A stretch of 64,000 nucleotides of DNA, taken from Glutinoglossum americanum (Eukaryota > Ascomycota > Geoglossomycetes > Geoglossales > Geoglossaceae). The notes beneath the pieces are model-generated. The model was given only the letters and a program-made list of their open reading frames with translations. It made no database searches and was not told where the DNA came from. Below are positions 46,100 through 57,048 of the stretch, one piece after another (position 1 is the stretch's first letter; every line of letters begins with the position of its first letter). The stretch covers positions 1 through 64,000 of the forward strand of contig JAGHQL010000151.1 of assembly GCA_020080175.1 (NCBI GenBank), given 5' to 3'. A program made the translations under genes and the position numbers.

Positions 46100-48747
46100 A
46101 ATTGACTATGCTGGATGTTGCGCAAAAATACTTCGCTTCATCATATCGCTGACGTCACGCCCGTACTTGATGTACCCCACGTAAAGCTCAACGGCCTATC
46201 TACGTCGAATAAACGCCAAACGACAGCTTCACCGTTCACAGTACCGCGCTCCATCGCCCCTTAAGCCGTACCTCCCAAGCAACCTCATGGCAGCGCCACG
46301 GACGAGCTCTCTCCGATCATTCCGAGGTCTTCGCCTAGTACGTTAGCCTAAGTATACATGCACGAATATCACGTAACATACCGCCAATTTCCAAGCATAT
46401 GTATCTCTAGCGGAAACAGCTGAAGCCGCACAATCTAAATCGAATATTCGGACGAACGCCATGTTTGCTAGCCGTAATGCCGACACCCGCTCGTTTGCCT
46501 CCCCAGCCTCTCGAGTAGAAGAGTCCCATTGTGGCTGCCTTTCAAAAGACCTATCGGGACCTGCTATGCAGAGGATTGCTCAGACAGAGTTTTGATATGT
46601 TGTGATGAAACGTAGAGCTTCTCGTTCAGCTGCTTTGTTTTTAAAGCCGGTGTAGGTGTCTAGACGGGCATATTTTCTCCCGCCATACTTGGCGGCGCGC
46701 ACGTCTCCAGTTCCCGACTGCAGACTATTTTCAACGCATGGAGTACAGCCTGAGGAATTTCTATTTTCATTCTTAGCTAGTTATCAACGAAAGATAATTA
46801 TACTTACATTAAATGTCGAAATGGATAATGAAAAGTCACGTGTAAATGCATTCCCTAATTCGGCCCGTGACACAGTTTTCCTTCAATTCCTTATCTTGAA
46901 ACATTTAGGCACCGCTCTCACCGGGTCACGGTTGCCTGAAACACTGCATTGCTACCCGATCAGAGCTGACTCTTAACAAGGCAGAACCAACTCAGGAAAT
47001 GCAGAAAGAGCTTCCAGAAATCCCGATCTTGCTTGTCAGTACGATTTCTCTCCTCCCCGCTCTGCATCTACCCTACAACCCCTCAGCTTCCATGATGATT
47101 CGTCAAAATGCATAGTTCAACTGATGGTCCTTTTGGATTGATGAACGAAACTAATTCCATCGTCTTTCGCTCCTATCTGATCTCGCTGGGACAATCCTCG
47201 TGCCTAAAATCCCGCAAGGCTCACCGCAAATCGCTGACCAATTATTCGTGTCTTCTAGGACCATGCAAGGGTGCCCAGGGCTCACTGATGGGGATATGTC
47301 ACGACAGCAGCCGGCCCGGTAAAGAATTCCGGCGGGGAAACATATACTATCGTGTCAGGCGAATTGGGTTCACTTGCATAACCCCCACTATTGCTGTTAT
47401 CACACCAATTATTTAGTAGCCATCTCTCTTTTTGAAAGGCTGAGGTGCCGGACAGCAATGACGCGTTATATTAAGCCAATTGTATTTGATCCCGTTCACA
47501 CACTCTCCATCGTTGAACGTCCAATCGCCACCCAGCCAAGCCCGGCTGAGCAATGTGAACAACGCAACGAGGACACCCTTGAAGCATCGCCTTCCCAATG
47601 AACGAAAACGGCCAACGAGCCTCATACACATGTCGGCGCCCGGAGTGACCAAATTTAACACTTAATAGGATAGCTTTCTCGTGGACCGCCACTACTCTCG
47701 TCTTGGAGATCGTGAGGAAGGTTCTCTGTTCTTGCACCTTGATATTTTTCGCCACTTACTATGCTAGTCCATCTAGCTATTACCAATATGTAAGTATCCC
47801 AGATGAAGACGTGCCACATGGGAATTTCTCCAGGAGTCCGGATTCTTCCCCGGAATTCTTGGACGTAAATACTTTCTATGGACTTGTTTCTACCTTATCT
47901 GGGATGTACATACTGTATACATCATTACCATCGGAAAAGGCGGCGAAACCCCCTTGAAGAGATCAAAACCAATTGGTTATCCAATCACAATTGTTGATTT
48001 GGGAACCAACTCCACTGGAAAACTCAGGACCTGTTCGTACATCCCATACCCATGGGACCTTGGAGGGCCACAATTTTTTCCCAGGATTTTTAGGCCTAGC
48101 GAGGAGCCTTTTAGATACCTCATCACCAACATTCATCGAGTCACTTCTGAAGGTTATCATCATATTAAGTACGCCCTCAGTTACTCAGATATGCTCCTGG
48201 AGAGGTTCCCATCGGAGAGGCATCAACCGGTACAGGATATTGATGCGTCGTGCTGAGTATGTATTTTCTCGGCAACATCAGACGAGACCGACCAAACTAA
48301 TTTAGTCAACCTCTCGATCCCAGGCAACCAACCTGCTCCAGCATTATAAGGATGCAGGCCACCGAAGGTGTTTTTTTCTAAACTGTTCTAAGTCCCCCGC
48401 CTAGGATACCTTGGACCCACTTTAAATGAGTACGACAATTCCCCGGACTTGTCTCCTACTAGGTTGGAACCTTATATGGCCGGAACATCCCCCTGGAGTG
48501 GGATAGTGTTCAACCTATACACACTTCTTGAGCGTTACAATGGGAAATTACTGTAGAACTTGGTCTCGATAACCCCAGTTTGTGAGCTACCTACGACAGG
48601 ACGAAGACAAAGTATATCATTCTTGCAGATATTATTCTCACTTACCTGACTACCTACAGACTTCGGCGAATATTCTGTGGACTCCCCACGACTTTCGGCC
48701 GGCCTTCGGACCTAGTCATCGAATTTTCCTTACGCTTATCTTTCACT
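46100..48747. other. 2.6-kb region with at most one weak gene candidate
   Basis: No recognisable protein family. Several frames on both strands overlap and begin with non-ATG codons (for example 47703-47957 plus starts with TTG). The only stretch with splice-like structure is listed separately at 46287-46595. The right end leads into the C2H2 gene, whose 5' exons may lie here between about 48500 and 48740. Confidence 0.4.
46287..46595 (+). CDS. Possible small spliced gene, unidentified
   Basis: An ATG at 46287 opens a basic, Ser/Arg-rich start (MAAPRTSSLRSFRGLRL) like a mitochondrial presequence and ends at a good donor GTACGT. Downstream, a frame from about 46397 to 46595 reads AYVSLAETAEAAQSKSN, then ASRNADTRSFASPASR and AMQRIAQTEF before a stop. 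A branch-like CGTAAC and an AAG acceptor lie between. The phases of these two pieces do not fit with the ATG frame; another acceptor gives a 50-residue product in a third frame. It may be a small gene read wrongly, or chance. Confidence 0.22.
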
Positions 48748-50327
48748 GTGTGGTGCACTGACTGTCTTAGGGCGAATACCCCTCAGCATAGATATGAGCT
48801 ACCCACTGCTCCAACGAACACCCCACATGGAGGATTCCGGCCCGATGACATGTCCCCAGATGATAACCTTTTTGGTCCAGAGGTCTACCCATATCTGGAT
48901 ATCTCCCAGATGAATGGCGATTTATTTGGAACATCTGGAATGGGCCTCTTCAGCCAGGGCACTGAAAATCTACCCAGCCCAGGGTCTTCCGGACCTGTGT
49001 TGAACGGTACTCCCTGCTCTCCGGTTCAGGTTGGCCCTACGATTAATTTCCACTCGCAATCGAATTATGGCCACAGGGAAGTCACCCTCCCAGAAGGAAT
49101 TCATAGCCCACTTTATATATGCAACCCAGAGCCTCAGAACCACCGATGTTCGCCGGACTACACAACTCCCCCATTTTCTGCATCCAACTGCGAAACATAT
49201 CCCGACAATCCAGGGACTATTGCAGGGCTGGGCCATCATTTGAACTTTAACATAGAACAGGTGGATACCGACACGTCTGATCTACTAAGTCATACCAAGC
49301 AAGGAGCTCTTTGGTGCATGTTAGGCACGGGAGAACACGTCAGCCCGTGAGGATGACCCCTGTAGCGAACTCATAGTAATCCGAGCGCTCGTGCTAATTT
49401 TGTGACAGAGCAATTGAAGAGCCACCGTCCCAAGAATGGATCGCTCCACCCACAGGCAAAAATGAAACAGCACGTCGAGCTAAATCGACGGAGAAAGCTA
49501 ATGACCGAAACCATCCGTGGTACGCATACCCTAGAGGCCGCGACAACCTTTACCATTGTCCCAAACCTAGGTGTCCCTCGAAGGGCTTCCACCAACACTG
49601 CCAATACACGTGAGTCCTGCATACTTGAACTACATAAGTTCCGCTAACGACTATATCTAGTAAGCATATCGACAAACACCTGAAGCCCCACCGTTGCAAT
49701 AAACCCGAGTGTAAGGGCCAGCAGTTCGCGTCAACTGGCTGTTATTATCGACACATGAGGGAGGCACATAAGATGCACAACTTCAAAATGTTCCCTTGTC
49801 CGTATACTGGATGCAGTCGGGGTAAAGCCAAACCCTTCCCCCGGAATTGGAACCTCAAGGACCACATTAGAAGAGTACACAAGGATCAATCCCCAACTAC
49901 AGACACTGTCCCCCCAGGGAATAGTTCAAACAGCGCCAGCAGACCTGTCTCTAGCGACAATAGTAACCGAAATACAAGGAAACGGCAGAGAGAAAACGAG
50001 GATGACGAAGCCCAACTACAACAGCAACGACACGAGACCCGAGTATCCAGAATTGCAGCAAATTATTTATCTACGAGGGAGATCCCTTTGACCCCTACCC
50101 CTACATTACGAGGATCTCCGGTTTTGGCCCCAGAGACATCAAAATTCACATATCAGTATATAGCACAAATTTGGAAGCAATACCAACCGCTGATGTGGGA
50201 GCCCCCGGTGGACTATACCCTTCCAACCACCTTTCTACATGACGTCCGCAGCATGTATCGGGCTGTGGAACAGCTGTTTGGCGGCAGATTCAATGGTGAA
50301 GGCCTACACAATGATGGCCCAGGATGA
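48748..50327 (+). CDS. C2H2 zinc-finger transcription factor
   Basis: Fungal nuclear factor with tandem C2H2-like fingers. Three coding blocks are clear: an acidic, Pro/Ser/Asn-rich N-terminal part (48748-49350); a block around 49410-49605 with WYAYPRGRDNLYHCPKP, RCPSKGFHQHCQYT; and 49660-50327 with KHIDKHLKPHRC, FASTGCYYRHMREAHKM, FPCPYTGCSRGKAKPF and RNWNLKDHIRRVHKD. The arrangement (an incomplete first finger followed by two full ones ending in HMREAH and HIRRVH) is a common fungal layout. The tail after the fingers is disordered, then QYIAQIWKQYQPLMWEP. The second intron has donor GTGAGT and acceptor ATCTAG; the first is clear only at its acceptor side. The true start is probably in an upstream exon, since the frame begins after a CTTAG acceptor and has no early ATG. 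Confidence 0.8.
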
Positions 50328-51356
50328 GGCGGGTAAAGAGGTTCGGCTTTGTATGTTATGCCTCTCACAATTCAATAAAGAAATTGGATCTTTCTAATTC
50401 TATAATATCTATCGCCCCAAGACAAACTACTACACCGACAGCCTTAAGTCGCGATTCCAGCCGCGCAGATCCACGCACACAGCAACTAAAACATGCATTA
50501 AAACCGCGACCAATACCCCGCTCCGAGAATGGCAATCAGATCAAATAAAACAAACTAAAGAAAGAAGGCCCAGAAGTCGAACCTCACTTACCCTTAGGAT
50601 TTTGATACAGATATAGAACTCAAGGGAGGTATGGATGGGGACATGGGACGAGCAAAAGAGCATTTTCTTGGTGTTTTGAAGGGGAAGGGCTGAAGGAGAG
50701 CACATGGATAGGGTAGTGTTGGTAGGGAGGAAGGAGAAACTCTAAGAGGGAAAAGAAATTGGAATTTTGGGGGAATTGCTTTATGGTGAACGGCCTTTCC
50801 ATCTCGAATTAATTAGCCGGTTTTTAGCGTTGGGTCAAACATCTCCTCTCGTTCTAGACTTGAAAGTGTGTATTCCTTGCTAGAGCGTGCAATAATGAAT
50901 GAGGACATTCCCCGTGACAGAGATACTTCAGTGTGGGACTAAAGTGATTGCGAACGGAATGATGTGAGAAGGAGTGACTGCGCTAGACTAGAGGAACAGT
51001 GGAAAATGAATTCATATTAGCAGAGATAAAAACGGAGGTAAGCTAGTTTTATTAGAATGGCATGGGTTGGTCTAGAAGAGGTCATAAAGTGTTTGTTTGG
51101 GCTCATGAATAATGTAGGTAGAGGAAACCTTTTTTCCCCGAGTTCAGCCCCAGCTTTCTTTCATATGGCGGGGAAATCGTCACGTAAAACCCCCTCTTCC
51201 GTAACCTCGGCTGTATGTAACATGTTATTCGGTATCTGAGTTGTAGGGTTAGGTGATCTAACCACCTCTTTGGGCAACCGATTTTAAAGGACGGGTGGCT
51301 CCCGGAGGAGAGAGGGTAGGATACGATTTCGGGATCGTCTCTCTCTTCGAGCCGTC
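50328..51356. other. Intergenic, 1.0 kb
   Basis: Short frames only. Stretches near 50640-50760 are purine-rich (many GGGA/AGGA steps), likely 3' or promoter sequence. No gene is supported. Confidence 0.5.
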
Positions 51357-53458
51357 ATGCCTATAAAGTCGCGGTTCAGCTTATCTATCCCCCTCGTTTC
51401 TCTCCCCACGTATATGTTCACGTCCCCCTCCGCTCCTCTCCCGGATACACCTCTCATCATCTCCGCCCGCCAGCCCGCGACTAACTTTCTCTCCCTCTCG
51501 ACCTACCGCTCATGGTCCAAACGCTTCGCGGCTGGCCTTCTCGCGGCTGGCCTGCAGCCGGGAGATCGGTTATTGCTGTATAGCGTGAATAACATATTTT
51601 TCCCTGTGGTAGTTATGGGTGTCGTGATGGCAGGAGGTATTTTTACGGGAGTAAATCCTGGGGCTGTGGCGAGGGAATTAGCCACACAATTAGGTGATTC
51701 GGGTGCGAGGTGGGTGTTGGCAGGGAGGGAGGGGTTGGGAGTTGCGCTTGAGGCAGTGGAGAAGGTAGGGGAAGGTGGTAGGGAAAGGGTGTTTGTGTTT
51801 GATGATTTGTTTTCCGGCAGTGAGAAGGGTGAAGGCGGTATTAAGCACTGGGCTTCACTGCTTGCTACAGAGCAAGAAGGGGACGCATTTGCATGGGAAG
51901 AGCTGAGCACCCGGGAGCAAGTCGATAGGCCGGCAATGTTGAATTATTCGTCCGGTACGACGGGCATGCCCAAGGGGGTATTGATCTCGCATAGAAATGT
52001 CGTCGCGAATGCGGCGCAGTGGATTTATATGCAAAAACTAGATCCGGACGAGGAAGAGAAGGTGAAGAAGGCGAATTGGCTAGGGTTTCTGCCTATGTAT
52101 CATACGATGGCGCAGTCGTTATATGTTACAATGGCGCCAAAACTAGGGATTCCTGTGTAAGGATTTTCATTTTTATTGTGACTGCTCTTTTGCTGCTAGA
52201 TACTTATTGTGCTCTGGGGGTTTGGAATAGGTACATCTCAGCCAAGTTCGATTTCATACAGATGCTAGAGGATATCCAGAGATTCAAGGTTGATATGCTA
52301 ATTCTTGTGCCGCCAATTGTCGTTGCGCTGGTGAAGCATCCAGCAGTTAGGAGCGGGAAGTATGATTTGAGTTCGGTGACGGCGATAGGGAGCGGCGCTG
52401 CGCCATTGGGAAGAGAAATCATCGCGGAAGTCGAAGCGTTGTGGCCCCCGGGGGTTATGAGGGTTACACAGGGCTGGGGGTTGACCGAGTAAGTTAAAGC
52501 ACCCGGAACAAGCGCTATAGCGCCGTCTGCGGATTGCTGACGCGCTTTCCAGAGCCACCTGCTCTGTCCTAGGTTTCCACCCCTTAGAGCAGCTTGAGGG
52601 TAGCTCCGTCGGAGAACTCCAACCCAACTGTGAAGCCAAAGTCATGAGTGAAGATGGCACCGAGGAACTACCCCGCGGTCAGCGAGGCGAAATCTGGATA
52701 AGAGGTCCTACTATCATGAGGGGGTATTGGCGGAACCCCGAGGCGACGAAAGAGGCGATTACCGAGGATGGATGGTTGAAGACTGGTGATGTGGGGGTCT
52801 GTGATGAGAGAGGGAGGTGGTATATCGTTGATAGGGCTAAGGTCCGTCCACAGCCGGTGGAGGGTATATTACGGATGCTCGTGATACTAACGTCCGATCG
52901 GCCTACAGGAACTTATCAAAGTCAAAGGCTTCCAAGTCGCCCCCGCGGAGCTGGAAGCCCTTCTACTAGAACATCCCGCCGTCGCTGATGCAGGGGTCGT
53001 GGGCGTGACGATGTAAGACCCAAACCCACTTCTGGATAGAACGTAAGGTGTTTTTATTGAAAAGAGTTCATTTAATCTGACAAAATATGCGGGAGGTAAA
53101 GTAACGAAGGAGAGCTCCCTAGAGCATACGTCGTTCTTCAAGCCGGAGCCAAGGCCACGAGCGAGGAGATTGCGGAGTTTGTGAGGAAGAATGTCTCGAG
53201 GAATAAGTGGCTTGCCGGGGGCGTAGTGTTCACAGACGTGATCCCTAAAAATCCTGTAAGTCATTGATTTGTTTCACTTACTCTATCCCCTTCCCGCCAC
53301 TTTGAACATTATTCTGTGGCATCCTAAGATGAGACTGGATAGCTGATTGATTGTGTGCGCGTGGATAAACGTAGTCTGGTAAGATTTTGAGGAAGATCTT
53401 AAGAGAGCGAGCGAGGAAGGAGGTGGGGGATAAGGAAGAGAAGACGTCAAAGCTGTAA
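51357..53458 (+). CDS. Peroxisomal acyl-CoA ligase, 4-coumarate-CoA-ligase-like
   Basis: ANL-superfamily enzyme that adenylates a carboxylic acid and transfers it to CoA. Six exons (51357-52156, 52231-52488, 52553-52841, 52909-53012, 53102-53255, 53375-53458) give 562 residues, the normal size. The P-loop-like motif [10 protein letters not shown] lies near residue 200; [24 protein letters not shown] and [17 protein letters not shown] (the GxTE ATP site, across a junction) follow; then [29 protein letters not shown] (ribose-binding Asp), [17 protein letters not shown] (hinge) and the catalytic Lys in [10 protein letters not shown]. The last three residues are SKL, a classic type-1 peroxisomal signal. 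Substrate could be an aromatic or medium-chain acid. No pathway partner lies beside it. Confidence 0.93.
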
Positions 53459-54851
53459 AGAGGTGGGAGGGAGTTTGGCATTGTAAAGGGTCGCCTTGCA
53501 CAGCCGATGTTATGGTTTCTGGTTTAAAAGTGACTTCTCGAATAATAGGTGTGATGAGGGTCGCGATGACGAAAAGCTCTTTTATGAATGTCCTTGATCT
53601 TTGAGGGATGCGTCAGTTGGGTTATTGCTAGTATTTTTCCTCCTGGTCCGATCTTGAGCTTGAAATCTCTCGAGATTCCATAACCAAATTGCAAATTGGA
53701 TTTTGCTTTCGCTTACCAATTTGGCGAAGCTTAGAATTCGGTCGATCGCTGAGCCTCCTTACTAACCCTCTTGGCGAAGTTAAGAGGTGACTTTGTAACA
53801 TGTAGAGAGAAGCTCTGCCGCACCGTCACGTTTTTGCGCGACATATAATATGCTTAAGAGATTAGACGAAGGCCACTTGGGGCTCCTCATCTAGCCTAAA
53901 GCGGTTCCTATCCTGTCTCTTAGCTCTTCAGCATATAGTACAATCTGCGTGCAGATACTTACTTGGACAAGCATGCATGTACATACAACGATACATCTTA
54001 TGGTGATCGTAGATTTGATTCGTCATCCTAGCGATACCCAACATTCATGGTCCTCCGCTTCCCCTCTCCACTATTCCCTTTCCATTTCCCTGTGCTGCTG
54101 ACGGAATGAGCGTTCGGTGGGCGGGTGGCAGAGCAGCAGCACGGCAGGGGGAGCCTCACGCCATCGTCTCGTTTGGACCCCACACTTGTATTGTAGGAAG
54201 GCCACCCTGTGCTATATCGCGACCGACGGCATGGTGGAGGTCTATTTTTGGGGGGATTCATGTATGAAATTGTGGCATCGGATAAATCCTTTAGCAGACT
54301 TGTGCAGGAAGAGGGCACAGTGACATGGGCTGTGAAGGCCATGCTTGGGGACGGGTCGCGTTTGGGCGATTTAATGCCTGTTATGGAGGCTGGGGGTCTT
54401 GGCGCAGGAATGGGGCATGTTGCATTATTGTTGTCCACAGGGCTGTGGGAAGTGATTAAGCCTGTTCCTTGATTCCTTGTTGAGCTTTCCAAGGCCTCAT
54501 CTCCGCCTTAAAAGCTATGACCTTGCGGAATTAAGTGAATGCTTATAGTATCTACACTCGTTGCTCCCGTCCCTCTTACATTCGTTTCCTAAAGATTGGA
54601 AAGTGGAACACTCGTTTAAAAGGCAAACGGGCAAAATCCGAACGCCCAACCCAAGGCATTGGTTTTGTTGTGTTTGCGGCGCGTGTCAATCGGGAGAGTC
54701 GAATTAACATTATTAACCCACTCTTTTTCACCTCCACCGCTCTAGATTGTTCGCACATTCACTTCGAACAATTGATTCCAGGATCCAGCGGTGGAGCAAC
54801 ATGGCTTTAAGCAATCGCATACCGAAGAACAGAAGAGCTCCTTGCTTGTCC
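53459..54851. other. 1.4-kb intergenic region with one weak coding stretch
   Basis: Most of it shows no gene. A plus-strand frame at about 54198-54472 is listed separately. A 154-codon minus-strand frame at 54028-54492 opens with TTG and overlaps it. The last part, from about 54700, should carry the promoter and leader of the membrane-protein gene. Confidence 0.45.
54198..54472 (+). CDS. Possible terminal exon of an unidentified gene
   Basis: After a TTGTAG acceptor the plus frame reads GHPVLYRDRRHGGGLFL, then FMYEIVASDKSFSRLVQ, TVTWAVKAMLGDGSRLG and ends GLWEVIKPVP with a stop at 54472. Codons beginning with G are frequent, as in real genes, and the frame is open for about 90 codons. I found no convincing first exon; the ATG near 54109 is in another frame. 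It could be a remnant or a short real gene. Confidence 0.28.
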
Positions 54852-56342
54852 ATGTCAAAGTCGTCTTCCGCCTTCTTGCTGCTGCTGGTCGGCATTTCGA
54901 CGAGCGTCACCGCTCAAGTCGTTACACCGGCCCCGAGTGCATTTGGAGGCGTGCCTATTGATGATTTGTTACTGCAAAGGAGAGATGGCCGGTCGGATTG
55001 TGACGGTGCGGCCGGATTTTGTAAGTACACTCTTTAGCCTGTCTTGCCTCGAGGGAGTCAACGTCCTTGCCGTTTCCTATTGCTGCTGTCGGAAGAGAGC
55101 TTTTGCTGACCAGGAAATAATGGGTTATAGTTCAGTGCAAACAGGGAACGTGCTATACGGGCGACAACGGCTATATCGGCTGCTGCACTGCGTATGTATC
55201 CTCTGGCGTGGAAAATTCATTCCTACAGTTTGGATAGCTAACAGCAGCTTCAATGCTTGTAGTGAGAGCTGCGCGCCTCGCACGACATGCGTTCCATACA
55301 GTTCCGCCAACTTACCACAATGCAACCAAGACACTGACGGCTGTATAGTCTGGTAAGTTCGCCATTTCTTGATACCTTTAGGAGGATACTGCATATGTAC
55401 GCGATAACTAACATACAGTCCCCCGTATCTAGTACCGACTCCAAACTAGGCTTCTGCGTCACAGAGTCAAACTATGTCAATAGCCAGCACATCATCTACT
55501 GCAACTCTTACGCGACTTTCGTAAGCCTATCCTACACCAATACCGTCACCCAGCCCGACTCGACCACAGACTCGACTATCGGCCCAACCGGCACAGCTAG
55601 CAGCGGCAGCACAGCCACAAACACCAGGCCGTCCTCCAAAGATGGACACACAACAATAACAGCGATCGCAACCACAACCGCAACCGCAACCGCAACCGAC
55701 AAACCCGCAGCTAAACAGGCCTTCTCTACCGGCGCGCTTGTCGGCATTGGCATTGGTGGCGTCGCGGCTATATCTGCCCTCCTCGCGCTCCTCTTCTGGT
55801 TCCTCTGGCGGTCCCGCAAGGGGAAATACATCAACCCCAACACCAACAGTGGGAGAGGCTCGTTTCCCCCTGCACCCTATCCAGGATCTGCCCCATATCT
55901 AGGCCCCGCGCCGTATTCAGGTCACATCCCCTTCAATTCCACCGCGAAATACCAGCCCCCTGGAGCGCCCGCGGAAATGGCTTCTCCATCACCGCCATAC
56001 CAAGCATATGCCAACTACCCAAGCTCCGGCCGACAAACACCCCCTCTACCGGGTCCAGAGTCTTACCTCCTTCCCGTGAAACAGAACCAACAGGCACTGC
56101 AGCCTAACTTCCAAGCCTTCAGCCAACCACCACCCTCTCCGAGCCTTCGTTCTGATACCCTTTCTCCAAGTACTTATTCTGATAACGGCTACAACGACCG
56201 CGGCTCGGCGACGATCTCCGAGCTAGGCGGTACGTCGATGTCTGTGGGTACCGGGACTCAAATCTCGAGACTTAGTGCTACTGGGGCGGATGGGTACGTT
56301 AGCGCTGAGGATGCATTGAGGACGGGGAGTGTAAGGGGGTGA
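54852..56342 (+). CDS. Single-pass membrane protein with Cys-rich ectodomain
   Basis: Not assigned to a named family. Four exons (54852-55020, 55131-55191, 55248-55352, 55433-56342) give 414 residues. A signal peptide MSKSSSAFLLLLVGIST is followed by a probable cut after VTA. The ectodomain has about 15 Cys, with CKQGTCYTGDNGYIGCC, CSESCAPRTTCVPY and LPQCNQDTDGC, then a Thr/Ser/Ala-rich stalk likely to be O-glycosylated. One membrane segment near residues 210-235 (GIGIGGVAAISALLALLFWFL) ends in the stop-transfer WRSRKGK. The tail of about 180 residues is Pro/Ser/Tyr/Gln rich. The layout resembles fungal wall sensors and WSC/Mid2-style proteins, but the Cys pattern is not a WSC domain. Another ATG at 54801 would add 17 residues and weaken the signal peptide. 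Confidence 0.75.
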
Positions 56343-57048
56343 TGCGGAGCGATTTGGTAGGGGAGGGGAGGTAGGTGTGGATCGATTTCGTTTGTTAGTG
56401 GCTAACTGTGCATGGAGTTCTGGCGGATCTGGCGTTCCTCCATATTTCACGGCCATGGGGCAGGCATATTTTCCTCTCTTTTCTTCATACCGTGTTGTTC
56501 TCTCCCATCCATCTGTCACACTCACCGCATGGCAACATCACCGCGTTGATAAACACTTCCATACATTCATCCCCGGTTGGGCAGACCACCCAGTCCAACT
56601 ATACATACGTTCATCAGGAATTCCCCCCCGCGCACTTTTTCTGGTGGGTGATTGATGAGGACACGGGGGGCACTTTTAGTGGCGTGGGTATTAGAAGCAA
56701 GTCGCGAAGGGTTTATTTAATATACATAGCGGGCTAGATATAGACTAGGGAATTTTAATAAGATGATTAATTAAATTTTAAGCCCTGATTGAATTGGAGG
56801 TGGTGATTACCTTGTGGATGGTGATGATAATTAACTTTTGGTTCGACACGCGGTAGAGTAGGGCTAGGGCTAGGGCTAATTTCCGTGAAGAAAACTTAAA
56901 AGATCTTGACTAATATTTTATTTTTAATTTTTAACATTGGATACACGTTTTGTTTTTTTTTTTAAAAAAAGACACTGCCATGGCTAGTTTTAGGTGGTTG
57001 GAGATCCAATGGAAAAAAAAAACCCCCTCCCAAACCCCATCGCCCCTT
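56343..57048. other. Intergenic between converging genes
   Basis: 706 bases with facing 3' ends of the membrane-protein gene and NUP188. Contains AT-rich sequence near 56900-56960 and homopolymer runs. A short repeat lies at 56859-56878. No gene is seen. Confidence 0.5.
56859..56878. repeat. Three TAGGGC units
   Basis: Short tandem TAGGGC repeat. It resembles but does not match the TTAGGG telomere unit, so I do not call it an interstitial telomere. Confidence 0.7.

Noticed and set aside
47703-47957. 84-codon plus-strand frame with a hydrophobic start
   Set aside because: Begins with TTG, no splice partner or family found; the hydrophobic part alone is not enough.
54028-54492. 154-codon minus-strand frame
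   Set aside because: Opens with TTG, is Pro/Ser/Arg rich in the manner of antisense frames, and overlaps a plus-strand stretch with better codon bias.
56859-56878. Interstitial telomere repeat
   Set aside because: Unit is TAGGGC, not TTAGGG, and only three copies are present.
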